Assembly (NCBI RefSeq): GCF_001425835.1
Contig: NZ_LMDP01000001.1
Location: forward strand, 1,848,619 to 1,912,618
Reading direction: 5' to 3'
DNA: 64,000 nt
DNA from: Afipia sp. Root123D2
GTDB lineage: Bacteria; Pseudomonadota; Alphaproteobacteria; Rhizobiales; Xanthobacteraceae
Position numbers and translations under genes: made by a program
Part shown: piece by piece, positions 47,532-57,686 of the stretch
Position numbering within the stretch: the first letter of the stretch is position 1
Layout of the letters: each line of letters starts with the position of its first letter
Notes under the pieces: generated by a model
Told to the model about the DNA's origin: nothing
Databases searched by the model: none
What the model saw: only the letters and a program-made list of their open reading frames with translations

Positions 47532-47755
47532 TGAACGGGGCCGCACCAGCAACATCGCACAAATCCAGAGCGATGATCTGGACGCTGGTCGGCGCCGGCC
47601 TGCTGCTTCTGGTCGCCGCCAATTCGCATCTCGTTTATGTGGCGACGACCTCACAACCCGATTGCGTCACGCATGTCAGACGCGGCGAGACGGCCACAAG
47701 CGGCCAGTACAGCGCCGCATCATCGTCATGCTCACCGGCACGATCCGGAGGATAG
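47531..47755 (+). CDS. 74-residue single-span membrane protein in the cco/fix operon
   Basis: A small protein with a basic N-terminus (MNGAAPATSHKSRA), one membrane helix (MIWTLVGAGLLLLVAANSHL) and a short polar tail containing two cysteines (QPDCV, SSCSP). Its ATG overlaps the ccoP stop as TAATG, and the DUF2189 gene starts nine bases after its stop, so it is translated as part of the operon. It occupies the place where fixG/fixH stand in the classical cluster, but it is too short and unlike FixH. Similar small proteins exist at this place in relatives; function is not known. Confidence 0.7.
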   Translation: MNGAAPATSHKSRAMIWTLVGAGLLLLVAANSHLVYVATTSQPDCVTHVRRGETATSGQYSAASSSCSPARSGG

Positions 47756-47764
47756 GCAATAACA

Positions 47765-48583
47765 ATGGCGAAAGAGACCATCATTATCCCCCCCTACGTT
47801 CCGCCGCTGCCGCGTGAGAACGTCTGGCGCCGCAACCTGCCGCGCGAAGCCGCGTTCGACTGGCTGGCCGCCGGATGGCGCGACCTCAAAATCGACCCTG
47901 CGCCAAGCCTGATTTACGGCCTGATCGTGTGCGCCGTGTCGATCGTTATTGTCGGCGGCCTGTTCTGGCTGGGCCTGGACTACATCCTGTTTCCCGCATT
48001 CGCGGGGTTCATGGTGGTGGGCCCGATCGGCGCCATCGGCTTGTACGAGAAAAGCCGGCGCATCGAAGCCGGCGAACCGGTGACGCTGGCGAGGATGGTG
48101 TTCGTGAAGGCGAGATCCGGAGGGCAGATCCTGTTCACCGGCGTGCTGCTCTGCGGCTTGATGCTGCTGTGGATGCGGGCCGCCGTGATCATCTACGCGC
48201 TGTTCTTCGGCCTGCGCCCGTTCCCCGGTCTCGATCATATCGCGGAGATGCTGTTCTCGACGCCGGTCGGCTGGGCGATGCTGATCGTCGGCAGCGCGGT
48301 CGGCGGATTGTTCGCAGCATTCTCTTTCGCCATCAGCGCGTTTTCGATTCCGATGCTGCTCAACGAACGCCTCGATGCACTCACCGCGATGGGCAGCAGC
48401 ATGGCGCTGGTCTGGAACAATCTTCCGGTGATGCTGACCTGGGCCGCGATCGTGCTTGCGCTGTTCGTCGCGAGCGTCGCCACCGGCCTGCTCGGCCTGA
48501 TTATCGTTTTCCCGCTGCTCGGCCACGGCACCTGGCACGCCTACCGCGCCGTGTGCCCTGACACTTCAGCTCAGCCGGCATAA
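47765..48583 (+). CDS. DUF2189 membrane protein
   Basis: A 272-residue protein with about six spans and the DUF2189 pattern: a hydrophilic start (about 1-45) with REAAFDWLAAGWRDLKIDP, then GLYEKSRRIEAGEPVTLARM between spans 2 and 3, and VFPLLGHGTWHAYRAVC at the end. DUF2189 genes are found near cbb3 oxidase and other respiratory genes, but no activity is established. It lies between the 74-residue peptide and fixI in the same direction. Confidence 0.88.
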   Translation: MAKETIIIPPYVPPLPRENVWRRNLPREAAFDWLAAGWRDLKIDPAPSLIYGLIVCAVSIVIVGGLFWLGLDYILFPAFAGFMVVGPIGAIGLYEKSRRIEAGEPVTLARMVFVKARSGGQILFTGVLLCGLMLLWMRAAVIIYALFFGLRPFPGLDHIAEMLFSTPVGWAMLIVGSAVGGLFAAFSFAISAFSIPMLLNERLDALTAMGSSMALVWNNLPVMLTWAAIVLALFVASVATGLLGLIIVFPLLGHGTWHAYRAVCPDTSAQPA

Positions 48584-48637
48584 CACCGGCGAGACCCTGA
48601 CACCGGTCGCGCGCGGCCGGGAGGAATGGAGCGATCC

Positions 48638-50914
48638 ATGAGCTGCTGCGCCCCCGGCGCCGAACTCGACCGGATCCAGATCGGCACCTCGGACGAGGAA
48701 ATTCTGCTCGCCAGCCGGCCGATCAGTGACGGCCTGCGCCAGACCGATCTGTCAGTGCCCGATATTCATTGCGGCGGCTGCCTGCGCACGATCGAGACCG
48801 CGCTTGGTGCGCTTGACGGAGTCGTCTTTGCACGGGCCAACCTCTCGGCCCGCCGCGCGACTATCCACTGGCGCGGCGACACGCCGCCGCCGGTCATCAA
48901 GACGCTTCACGATATCGGTTACGACGCCCACATTCACGACATTCGCGCCACCGCCGATGATCCGGTGCTATCGCGATTGCTGCGCGCGCTGGCCGTCGCC
49001 GGGTTCGCCGCCAGCAATATCATGCTGCTGTCGGTTTCGATCTGGTCCGGTGCGGCCGCGGAGACGCGCGATCTGTTCCACTGGATCTCGGCGCTGATCG
49101 CCCTGCCCGCGCTGGCCTATTCAGGACAGGTTTTCTTTGCTTCTGCATGGCGCAGCCTGCGGCACGGGCGCACCAACATGGACGTGCCGATCTCGATCGG
49201 CGTCCTGCTCGCCTTCGGGATGAGCCTGTACGAAACCATCCATCACGGTCCGCATGCCTATTTTGATGCGTCGGTATCGCTGCTGTTCTTTCTCCTGATC
49301 GGCCGCACGCTCGATCACATGATGCGCGCACGGGCACGGCGGGCGGTGGAAGGGCTGGAACGATTGTCGGCGCGCGGCGCGCTGGTGCTCCAGTCCGATG
49401 GCAGCCGGCTCTATCTCTCCGTCAACGAGATCGAACCCGGCATGACCATTCTGCTTGCCGCCGGCGAACGTGTTCCAGTCAACGCGACAATCATCAAAGG
49501 ACAATCCGAACTCGACCGCTCGCTGGTATCCGGCGAAAGCGTGCCACAACCGGCGACCATCGGCATGCGATTGCAAGCGGGCATCCTTAATCTGACCGGG
49601 CCGCTGACCATTGTCGCCACCGCCGCAGCGAAAGACTCCTTCCTTGCCGACATGATGCGGATGATGGAAGCCGCCGAAGCCGGCCGCTCCGCCTATCGCC
49701 GCATCGCGGATCGCGCCTCCCAACTCTATGCCCCCGTCGTTCACACCGCCGCGCTGCTGACCATGATCGGATGGGTAATCGCGACCGGTGACTGGCATCG
49801 CGCGATCACCATTGCCGTCGCGGTTCTCATCATCACCTGCCCATGCGCTCTCGGCCTCGCGGTGCCGATGGTCCACGTCGTCGCGGCAAAACGGCTGTTC
49901 GAGAACGGCATCATGATGAAGGACGGCAGCGCGCTCGAGCGGCTCGCGACCATCGACGCGGTGGTGTTCGACAAGACCGGCACCTTGACACTGGGCCGTC
50001 CGCGCCTGATCGACAGCGGCACGATCGACTCGGACGCGCTGGCGCTGGCGCTGGCGGGTGCGATCGCCGCTCATTCGCGGCACCCCTATTCGATGGCGCT
50101 TGCCGAGGCGGCGGGCAACACGTCGGCGATGTCCTTCGAGTCGGTCTCCGAACGTCCGGGGTTTGGATTGGAAGCAATCGCCGGGGCAACCATCTATCGG
50201 CTTGGCAGGGCGGAATGGGCGCTCGGCGGCGCAATGCCGAGCACATCCCCGAATAACGCCGCGGTCGTGCTGTCGATCAACGGCATCCAGGCAGCGGGCT
50301 TCCGTTTCGACGATCGTCTGCGCGCCGGCGTGCGGGAGACCGTCGCCGCGCTCGCCGCCGACGGTTTCTCGGTCGAGATTTTGTCAGGCGATGCCGAGCA
50401 GCGCGTGCACGATCTCGCGGCCCCACTCGGCGTCGTCTATCTCGCCGGATTACAGCCGGGCGACAAGGTGCGTCACGTCGCGGACATGAAAAAGGCTGGC
50501 CGGAAAGTGCTGATGGTCGGCGACGGGCTGAACGACGCGCCGGTTCTCGCGGCCGCCGATATTTCGATGGCTCCCGGCTCCGCTGCGGACATCAGCCGCA
50601 ATGCCGCCGATCTGGTGTTCCTGCGGGAGAATCTCAGCGCCGTGCCGCAGGCGATTGAAATTTCACGGCGCGCCGGCGCGCTGGTCCGCCAGAATCTCGG
50701 ACTGGCCGTGATCTACAACCTGATCGCCGTGCCCGTGGCCGTGCTCGGCCATGTCACACCCCTGGTCGCGGCGATTGCGATGTCGCTGTCGTCGATCCTT
50801 GTCGTCGCCAATGCCATGCGTCTCGGCGGCTGGCGCAAGCGCGATCAGGTGATCGAGACGGTACGTCATCCCAAGGCGCAGAATGGACCGCTCATCGCGG
50901 AGGCCGCCGAATGA
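48638..50914 (+). CDS. fixI: copper-type P-type ATPase for cbb3 oxidase assembly
   Basis: A 758-residue P1B ATPase (CtpA/CcoI type) that exports or delivers copper for the CcoN CuB site. An N-terminal HMA-like domain carries [17 protein letters not shown] (CGGC). The membrane metal site is [13 protein letters not shown] (CPC). Phosphorylation loop: [12 protein letters not shown]; hinge: [17 protein letters not shown]. The ATG at 48638 ([10 protein letters not shown]) is chosen because GGAG lies six bases upstream; the ATG at 48626 has its ribosome site directly adjoining. The stop overlaps the fixS start. Confidence 0.94.
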   Translation: MSCCAPGAELDRIQIGTSDEEILLASRPISDGLRQTDLSVPDIHCGGCLRTIETALGALDGVVFARANLSARRATIHWRGDTPPPVIKTLHDIGYDAHIHDIRATADDPVLSRLLRALAVAGFAASNIMLLSVSIWSGAAAETRDLFHWISALIALPALAYSGQVFFASAWRSLRHGRTNMDVPISIGVLLAFGMSLYETIHHGPHAYFDASVSLLFFLLIGRTLDHMMRARARRAVEGLERLSARGALVLQSDGSRLYLSVNEIEPGMTILLAAGERVPVNATIIKGQSELDRSLVSGESVPQPATIGMRLQAGILNLTGPLTIVATAAAKDSFLADMMRMMEAAEAGRSAYRRIADRASQLYAPVVHTAALLTMIGWVIATGDWHRAITIAVAVLIITCPCALGLAVPMVHVVAAKRLFENGIMMKDGSALERLATIDAVVFDKTGTLTLGRPRLIDSGTIDSDALALALAGAIAAHSRHPYSMALAEAAGNTSAMSFESVSERPGFGLEAIAGATIYRLGRAEWALGGAMPSTSPNNAAVVLSINGIQAAGFRFDDRLRAGVRETVAALAADGFSVEILSGDAEQRVHDLAAPLGVVYLAGLQPGDKVRHVADMKKAGRKVLMVGDGLNDAPVLAAADISMAPGSAADISRNAADLVFLRENLSAVPQAIEISRRAGALVRQNLGLAVIYNLIAVPVAVLGHVTPLVAAIAMSLSSILVVANAMRLGGWRKRDQVIETVRHPKAQNGPLIAEAAE

Positions 50915-51102
50915 TGGATTTTTTCTATCTCATTCCGATTGCGCTGGCACTTGGCGCGATTGCGCTGGCCGCCTTCATGTGGTCGATGGCGAACGGTCAA
51001 TACGACGACCTCGACGGTGCTGCCGAGCGCATCCTGTTCGAGGACCGCGATCACCCGATGCCCGACCACCCTCATAAGGAACATCCTGCGCCACGCGCGT
51101 GA
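50911..51102 (+). CDS. fixS: cbb3 oxidase maturation protein FixS/CcoS
   Basis: A 63-residue protein with one span ([20 protein letters not shown]) followed by [20 protein letters not shown], the FixS signature, and a His-rich tail ([12 protein letters not shown]) that could bind copper. Its ATG overlaps the fixI stop (ATGA). CcoS is needed for cofactor insertion into the oxidase. It is the last gene of the operon. Confidence 0.93.
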   Translation: MMDFFYLIPIALALGAIALAAFMWSMANGQYDDLDGAAERILFEDRDHPMPDHPHKEHPAPRA

Positions 51103-51161
51103 CCCGGTCACACGCCAGCCTCCGGAAGCCGGGCATTTAACCCGGCCTCCGGCATTGCCGT

Positions 51162-53509
51162 TTACGCCAATGCGCGCGCCTGCCTCGCCGCCTCGACCAT
51201 GTTGGCGAGCGCCAGCTTGACCTCAGGCCACCCGCGCGTCTTGAGACCGCAATCAGGATTAACCCACAGCTGCTCCGCCGCGAGGTTGTGGCGCGCCTTG
51301 CCAATCAGCTCCATCATCTCGGGCACATCCGGCACCCGGGGCGAATGGATATCGTAGACTCCCGGCCCGATCTCGTTCGGGTACTTGTAGGTTACGAAAG
51401 CGTCGAGCAACTCCATCTTCGAGCGCGACGTCTCGATCGAGATCACGTCGGCATCCATCGCACCGATCGCATCAATGATGTCGTTGAACTCGGCGTAACA
51501 CATGTGGGTGTGGATCAGGGTATCGTCCTTTACGCCGGCCGCCGAGATGCTGAAACACTCCACCGCCCAGCCGAGATAGGTTGCCCAGTCACCGTTGCGC
51601 AGCGGCAGGCCTTCCCGCAACGCCGGCTCGTCGATCTGGATGACGCTGATCCCGGCCTTTTCGAGATCGGTCACTTCGTCGCGCAGGGCGAACGCGATCT
51701 GGCGGCAGACCTGATCGCGGGACAAGTCGTCGCGCACGAACGACCATTGCAGCATCGTCACCGGCCCGGTCAGCATCCCCTTCATCGGACGTTTGGTCAG
51801 CGACTGCGCGTAGGACGACCATTCCACAGTCATCTGCTTGGGGCGGGACACGTCGCCAAAAATGATCGGCGGGCGGACATAGCGTGAGCCATAGCTCTGA
51901 ACCCAGCCACGCTTGGTGAAGGCATAGCCGGACAGTTGCTCGCCGAAATACTGCACCATGTAATTGCGCTCGAACTCGCCGTGAACCAGCACGTCGATCC
52001 CGATCTCTTCCTGCCAGCGCACCGCCTGCTCGGTTTCCCTGCGCAGAAAAATTCGTATTCGGCATCGTTCAGCTGACCCTTGGCATGAGCCGCCCTCGCC
52101 TTGCGCACATCCTCGGTTTGCGGAAACGATCCGATCGTGGTGGTCGGAAACGCCGGCAAGCCGAGAACATCGACCTGCAGTTTGCGGCGCACCGCGAACG
52201 GACTCCGCCGTCGCGCGACATCGGCCGACACATTAAGAGTGCGCAATTGCACCGACGGATCGTGGATCTTTGGCGACGATCTGCGTTGCGCAGCGGCTTT
52301 GTCGGAAGCAGCCAAGGCATCCTTGACCGCGCCACGGCCAAGCAACAGCGCCTTGCTGAGAGTTGCCAGTTCCTCGGTTTTCTGAACCGAGAACGCGAGC
52401 CAGTTTTTCAGGTCTGGATCGAGTTCTTCTTCCTGATCGAGATCGATCGGCACATGGAGCATCGAACAGGACGGCGCCAGTTCGAGACGATCCAGCGGAC
52501 GAGTGGCAACAATGCCGTCGAGCGAATCCAGAACCTGCGACAGGTCGGCTCGCCAGACATTGCGGCCATCGATGACGCCTAGCGACAGCACCAGATCGTC
52601 GGGCGCTCTGGCGGCCACGGACGCGATCAGGCCGGGCCCCCGGACCAGGTCGATATGCAGCCCGGCGACCGGCAGCGACACCGCCAGATCGGCATTATCG
52701 CCAAGATCGCCGAAATAGGTTGCGAGCATGATCCTGATGCCGGGCACTCTGCGCGCGAACTCCGTGTAAGCGGTTGTCAGCGCGGTCTTCGCTGCAACAT
52801 CGAGATCCAGCGCAAGGCACGGCTCATCGATCTGCACCCAGTCCGCGCCCTCGGAGGCGAGTCGCGACAGCACCTCGGCATAGACGGGCAGCAGCTTCGG
52901 CAACAAGGACAACCGATCGAATGAAGGATCGCTGCACTTGCCGAGTTTCAGGAATGTCACCGGCCCGACGAGAACCGGATGGGTCTGATAGCCGAGCGAC
53001 TTCGCTTCGCGGTACTCGTCGATCGCCTTCGTGCTCGCCAACGCCTGATCCTTGGTGAATTCCGGCACCATGTAGTGATAGTTGGTGTCGAACCACTTCG
53101 TCATTTCCTGCGCCGGCACGCCGTGTCCGTGCGATCCATGACCGCAGCCGTCGCGGTCACCGACCTGCCCCTGGCTGCCGCGCGCCATCGCGAAGTAGGT
53201 CGCAAGCGAAACGCTGCCGCCCGACCAGCCATAGATCGCAGGGACGGCGCCGACCATCACGCTGGTGTCGAGGACATGGTCGTAGAGCGAGAAATCATTG
53301 GACGGGATGTTGGTGACGCCGAGCGCACGCTGACGCGCCCAATTCGCGACCCGGAGTCCGGCCGCGGTTTCGAGCAATGAGGCTTCGGTGATTTTTCCCG
53401 ACCAGAACTTTTCGAGTGCGGTCTTCAATTCCCGTCGTGGGCCGATGCGCGGCACTCCGAGCGTACTGACGGAAACTGAAGGCTTCGTGAGAGAAGATAA
53501 ACCAGACAT
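51162..53509 (-). pseudogene. metE: cobalamin-independent methionine synthase, single-base frameshift
   Basis: From an ATG at 53509 the reverse strand encodes MetE up to about 52052, where the sequence should continue [19 protein letters not shown]. Instead one base is missing in a homopolymer (five A on the plus strand, 52047-52051; six would restore frame). As read, the N-terminal frame ends at 51830 after about 559 residues, without the C-terminal catalytic barrel. The barrel, with zinc ligands in [17 protein letters not shown] and [11 protein letters not shown], continues in the shifted frame to 51162. With one base added the gene is 783 codons, normal for MetE. A His/Gly-rich insertion (GCGHGSHGHG) precedes QEMTKWFDTNYHY. 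It is preceded by a B12 riboswitch. Real lesion or sequence error cannot be decided here. Confidence 0.85.
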
Positions 53510-53624
53510 CGGCAACCCCGTGATGTTGGGGCAAGGGCCGAGCGGACGCGCGCGAACAATCGCGATGGCAACGCCATCAACTGCAAGCGACACACCGGGG
53601 CACCCCGCCCGTGGACGTTACAAT

Positions 53625-53820
53625 GTCGCGGCAGGTCTCCTGGCTCACGGGTCGTCGCCTGTGTCCGGCCTTCCCGAGGCTTTCGCCCCAGTGACACTGG
53701 TGGACAAGGCTCGCCGTTTACAGTTGCGGGGGCAGCTGCGGCATTGCGCGGATCGCAGGCGATCGCACGCGCACCGTATTCCCTCTTAGCTCCAGACAAG
53801 CAGGTCTGAAGAACCACGAC
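53625..53820 (-). promoter_or_regulatory. cobalamin riboswitch upstream of metE
   Basis: The reverse strand shows the conserved landmarks of the B12 aptamer in order: AGAGGGAATACGGTG near 53790, CCCCCGCAACTGTAAACGG near 53730, CACTGGGGCGAAAGCCTCGG with GGGAAGGC near 53680, and the B12 box GTGAGCCAGGAGACCTGCC at 53631-53649. The leader runs to metE at 53509. Binding of adenosylcobalamin should shut down metE when MetH can work. Confidence 0.93.
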
Positions 53821-53826
53821 GCTGCG

Positions 53827-53854
53827 ACTATGGGCAATCGCAACCGCATGTCAA
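53827..53854 (-). promoter_or_regulatory. predicted promoter of the metE riboswitch transcript
   Basis: On the reverse strand a perfect -35 TTGACA (53849-53854) is followed after 16 bases by CATAGT (53827-53832), four of six bases of the -10 consensus. A start near 53820 places the riboswitch at the very 5' end of the mRNA. The plus-strand bases 53855-54145 hold nothing else I recognise. Confidence 0.6.
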
Positions 53855-54145
53855 CGCAACGCCGGAGTGACGATCGTGGGCAGCGAGCACGCACGACACG
53901 CTGACCGCGCCTGGCTCGTGCGGGTTGGGATGAATCCCATCTGGATACCTTTATGGGCTCACAGGCTGCTCGCCCGCACTGCTCCATGCCCGAAATCTCG
54001 CAGGAAAAGCCGTTGCATAAGGGGTTTTACCGCCACGCAGGGTAACGTTTACGGCGTTTTATCCATTCTGCTCTAACTTGAATCACCGCTTTCGGGGCCA
54101 CTAGGGCTGCCGGAGACGATCATTTTTGGGGAATGGAGGCCGCAA

Positions 54146-56191
54146 GTGGGTTGGTTGAACGCTGTCCGGCAGAAGCCGGTGTCCGCAATGATCCCAACGC
54201 TGAGATTCCGTGGGAAAGTGATGTTCGGCTTCGCCGTGGTCCTCTGCATTTCCGCGATCAGTATGGGAATTGCCTATATCGGCTTCGAACGTGTTTCGAC
54301 CGGTATGGAAGCCTATCGCCGCAGCGTCGCCGAGGCCGACCTCGCCCGCAACATCGACCAGGAACTGATCACCTATCAGTCCCTCGTTCGTTACTATGTC
54401 GTCACCGGCAAGGAAGATGATGCCCAGGCGGCGGCGATCGCTGAGGGCAACCTGCAGAATGCCATCACCCAGTCGATGAGGATGACCATCGATCGTGGGC
54501 GCCTGGATAAGATCTCCCGGCTGTCGCGTGACTTCCAGATTTTCACCAAAATCTTCGCGGACGTTCTGGAGGTCAAAAAAGAAATTGCACGGCTCTCCGA
54601 AAACAGCATCGTTCTCGGTGGAACCAAGCTGCAGTACAAATTCGACGACCTCATCAATATGGCAACCGAGGACGACATAGCCACCGTCGAACTTGCCGCA
54701 AAGCAGGCCAAAGCCCAGTTCATGGCGACTTCGGCCATGGCCAGTACGTTCATTATCAACTTCGACCAGACCACCGCAAAAAACGTGTCGGCACGACTGA
54801 AGTTTGCTGATTTTTCGATCAAGGCGATTTCAGCCGACAATGAGAAGATCAAGTCGCGCCTCGACGAGATCGGCGCGCTGTTCAATACCTATCGCTCGGG
54901 GTTCGACCAGCTTGTCGAAAAATCGGTGGCCATCTCGAAGCTCATGACGGAAATGAGTGAGTCCGCGGCTCTGATCACCCAGGGCTCGCAGGCGATGAAG
55001 GCTGACATGGTGAATGAGCAGCAGCGGCTCGAGGCACAATCGAACACCACCATCCACGAGATCGAGCGTCTGGTGGCGATACTCGCCATCGGCGGATTTA
55101 TTCTTGGCGGCCTGTGGGCCTTCGTACTCGGCAAGCAGATTTCGCGGCCGATCGTCAGGATGTGCGCGGCGATGCGCGAACTGGCCGGCGGCAATTTCGA
55201 TGTCGTTCTACCGGGACTTGGCCGCAAGGACGAACTCGGCGAAATGGCTTCCGCAGTGGAAGAGTTCAAGGTTCAGGCCGTCGCCAAGGCTGAACGCGAA
55301 GCTGCGCAACACGAAGAGCAGAACCGGGCCAGCAGTGCGGCGCGTCGGGCTGAGCTGATCGGCTTCGCGGATACCTTCGAAGCCGCTGTCGGGGCCATCG
55401 TCTCGAACGTCTCGACGTCGGCGGTTCAACTCGAAGCCGCTGCCGGAACGCTGACGCGAACTGCGGAAACGACCGAAACTCTCTCTGGAGAAGTCGCGGG
55501 CGCATCGGAAGAAGCATCGGCCAATATGCAGTCGGTAGTGGCAGCAACCGAAGAATTGTCCGCGTCAGTCGACGAAATCCGCCGTCAGGTCCGCGAGTCC
55601 AACCGGATCGCCGAAGGCGCTGTCGAACAGGCACAGCACACCGATAACCGCATCGGCAAGCTGTCCCGTGCGGCGGGTCAGATCGGCGACGTCGTCAAGC
55701 TGATCACCGCGATTGCGGAACAAACCAACCTGCTCGCCCTGAACGCCACCATCGAGGCTGCCCGCGCCGGCGAAGCCGGACGCGGTTTCGCAGTGGTCGC
55801 CTCAGAGGTGAAATCGCTCGCAACCCAGACCGCGAAAGCGACCGACGAGATTTCGTCGCACATCGCCGGGATGCAGGAAGCCACGCAGGAGTCAGTGGCG
55901 GCGATCAAGGAGATCGGCAGCACAATCGGCCAGATCTCGACCATCGCCGGAACGATCACCAACGCCATCGAGCAGCAGAGCGCGGCAACTCAGGAGATCG
56001 CCCACAGCATCCAGAACGTTGCGGCCGGAACCCAGCAAGTCGCCGGCAACATCACCGAGGTCAATCGCGGCGCCTCCGAAACCGGCGAAGCCTCGGCCGA
56101 AGTCCTCAACTCGGCGCAAACGCTGTCGGCCGAAAGCACCCGGCTCCGTCAGGAGCTCGACCGCTTCATGGCGAATATCCGCGCGGCCTGA
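54146..56191 (+). CDS. methyl-accepting chemotaxis protein with helical sensor domain
   Basis: A 681-residue chemoreceptor. A GTG start at 54146 is preceded by GGAGG seven bases upstream. A first membrane span (about 27-50) leads to an all-helical periplasmic ligand domain of about 260 residues, a second span ([20 protein letters not shown]), a HAMP domain (about 328-385) and the cytoplasmic signalling domain, with the hairpin tip region [20 protein letters not shown] followed by [17 protein letters not shown]. The long helical sensor suggests an HBM-type bimodular domain. The ligand is unknown. It stands alone, followed by a strong terminator. Confidence 0.92.
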   Translation: MGWLNAVRQKPVSAMIPTLRFRGKVMFGFAVVLCISAISMGIAYIGFERVSTGMEAYRRSVAEADLARNIDQELITYQSLVRYYVVTGKEDDAQAAAIAEGNLQNAITQSMRMTIDRGRLDKISRLSRDFQIFTKIFADVLEVKKEIARLSENSIVLGGTKLQYKFDDLINMATEDDIATVELAAKQAKAQFMATSAMASTFIINFDQTTAKNVSARLKFADFSIKAISADNEKIKSRLDEIGALFNTYRSGFDQLVEKSVAISKLMTEMSESAALITQGSQAMKADMVNEQQRLEAQSNTTIHEIERLVAILAIGGFILGGLWAFVLGKQISRPIVRMCAAMRELAGGNFDVVLPGLGRKDELGEMASAVEEFKVQAVAKAEREAAQHEEQNRASSAARRAELIGFADTFEAAVGAIVSNVSTSAVQLEAAAGTLTRTAETTETLSGEVAGASEEASANMQSVVAATEELSASVDEIRRQVRESNRIAEGAVEQAQHTDNRIGKLSRAAGQIGDVVKLITAIAEQTNLLALNATIEAARAGEAGRGFAVVASEVKSLATQTAKATDEISSHIAGMQEATQESVAAIKEIGSTIGQISTIAGTITNAIEQQSAATQEIAHSIQNVAAGTQQVAGNITEVNRGASETGEASAEVLNSAQTLSAESTRLRQELDRFMANIRAA

Positions 56192-56217
56192 TCTGCGGGA
56201 CACCGGTAAACCAAAAA

Positions 56218-56247
56218 AAGGCGGCTCCGCCGATGCGGAGCCGCCTT
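56218..56247. terminator. bidirectional terminator between chemoreceptor and frc
   Basis: AAGGCGGCTCCGC (56218-56230) pairs perfectly with GCGGAGCCGCCTT (56235-56247) around CGAT. T-rich sequence follows on the right and an A-run stands on the left, so it can end both the plus-strand receptor and the minus-strand oxc-frc transcripts. Confidence 0.88.
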
Positions 56248-56333
56248 TTCTTTTGTCAGCGTAGCCGGCTGCGGGCAAAAAAGTGCCGGGGCTACTGCCC
56301 CGGCGTAGTCGTCCTCGGGGGAAACCCCTTACC

Positions 56334-57608
56334 TCATTCGGCAGCCTCGCGTGCCCCGCCAATCGCGCCCGACTGGCGAATGTCGCCGATCTGGCCCGGG
56401 CTCAACTTCAGAACATCGCGCAGGATTTCTTCGGTGTGCTCGCCAAGCAGCGGCGAGCGCTTCACCTCCGACACCGAGTCGGACAGCTTGATCGGATTGC
56501 CGACAGACAGATACTTGCCGCGGGTCGGATGATCGACCTCGACAACTGTGCCGGTGTTGCGCAGGGACGCGTCCTCCGCCAATTCCTTCATCGACAGGAT
56601 CGGCCCGCACGGGATGTCGTACTTGTTGAGGATGTCCATGGCCTCGAACTTGGTCATGCTCATGGTCCACGCCTCGATGCGCGCGAAGATCTCGTTGAGC
56701 TTCGGCAGACGCGCCTTCGGGGTGGCGTATTCCGGATCGGTCTTCCAGGTTGGCTCGCCGATGACATCGCAAATCTTCTCCCAGACCGGAGCCTGGGTGA
56801 TGAAGTAGATGTAGGCGTTCGGATCGTCCGGTGCGCCCTTGCACTTGAGGATGCGACCGGGTTGACCACCGCCGGAATCATTGCCGGCGCGTGGCGTGGC
56901 ATCGCCAAACGGAATGCCCTCGCCGAACTGGCTGTACTCGGTCAGCGGACCGGCCTTGAGGCGCTGCTGGTCGCGCAGCTTGACCCGGCAAAGATTGAGA
57001 ACGCTGTCTTGCATCGCGACGCTGACCCGCTGACCCTTGCCGCTATGGGTGCGATGATAGAGCGCGGTGACGATACCGAGCGCGAGATGGAGGCCGGTGC
57101 CGGAATCGCCGATCTGCGCGCCGGTGACGAGCGGCGGGCCATCGCGGAAGCCGGTGGTCGAGGCGGAGCCGCCGGTGCACTGCGCGACGTTCTCGTAGAC
57201 CTTGCAATCCTCATACGGGCCGGGGCCGAAACCCTTGATCGACGCCACGATGATCCGCGGGTTGAGGCTGCTGATATGTTCCCAGGTGAAGCCCATGCGA
57301 TCGAGGGCACCGGGTGCGAAGTTCTCGACCAGCACGTCGCAGGTCTTGATCAGCTCTTCGATCACGAACTTGCCTTGCGGATTCTTGCTGTCGACAGTGA
57401 TCGAGCGCTTGTTGTGATTCAGCATCGTGAAGTACAGCGAGTCTGCGCCTTTCACATCCACAAGCTGACCGCGAGTGATGTCGCCGCCACCCGGACGCTC
57501 GATCTTGATGACGTCAGCACCGAACCAGGCCAGCAACTGCGTGCAGGTCGGGCCGGATTGAACGTGCGTGAAATCCAGGATACGAACGCCTTCAAGCGCT
57601 TTAGTCAT
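56334..57608 (-). CDS. frc: formyl-CoA:oxalate CoA-transferase
   Basis: A 424-residue class III CoA-transferase that moves CoA from formyl-CoA to oxalate. It starts [20 protein letters not shown], the catalytic aspartate is Asp168 in [14 protein letters not shown], and the glycine loop that closes over the active site is [10 protein letters not shown]. Length matches the Frc of Oxalobacter (428). The ATG at 57608 follows GGAGGCAGTT. It lies 78 bases downstream of oxc on the same strand, so oxalyl-CoA made here is the substrate of the neighbouring decarboxylase. Confidence 0.95.
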   Translation of the reverse strand: MTKALEGVRILDFTHVQSGPTCTQLLAWFGADVIKIERPGGGDITRGQLVDVKGADSLYFTMLNHNKRSITVDSKNPQGKFVIEELIKTCDVLVENFAPGALDRMGFTWEHISSLNPRIIVASIKGFGPGPYEDCKVYENVAQCTGGSASTTGFRDGPPLVTGAQIGDSGTGLHLALGIVTALYHRTHSGKGQRVSVAMQDSVLNLCRVKLRDQQRLKAGPLTEYSQFGEGIPFGDATPRAGNDSGGGQPGRILKCKGAPDDPNAYIYFITQAPVWEKICDVIGEPTWKTDPEYATPKARLPKLNEIFARIEAWTMSMTKFEAMDILNKYDIPCGPILSMKELAEDASLRNTGTVVEVDHPTRGKYLSVGNPIKLSDSVSEVKRSPLLGEHTEEILRDVLKLSPGQIGDIRQSGAIGGAREAAE

Positions 57609-57686
57609 AACTGCCTCCAGTTTCGATTCTTGTTTCCCTCGGTCTCGTTGCCTCGCCTGCACTGGGCAAGGCAACGAGAGGTGTTC

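Noticed and set aside
47531..47755. Identification of the 74-residue protein as FixH
   Set aside because: FixH/CcoH is about twice as long with a conserved periplasmic domain after the span; this tail is too short and dissimilar.
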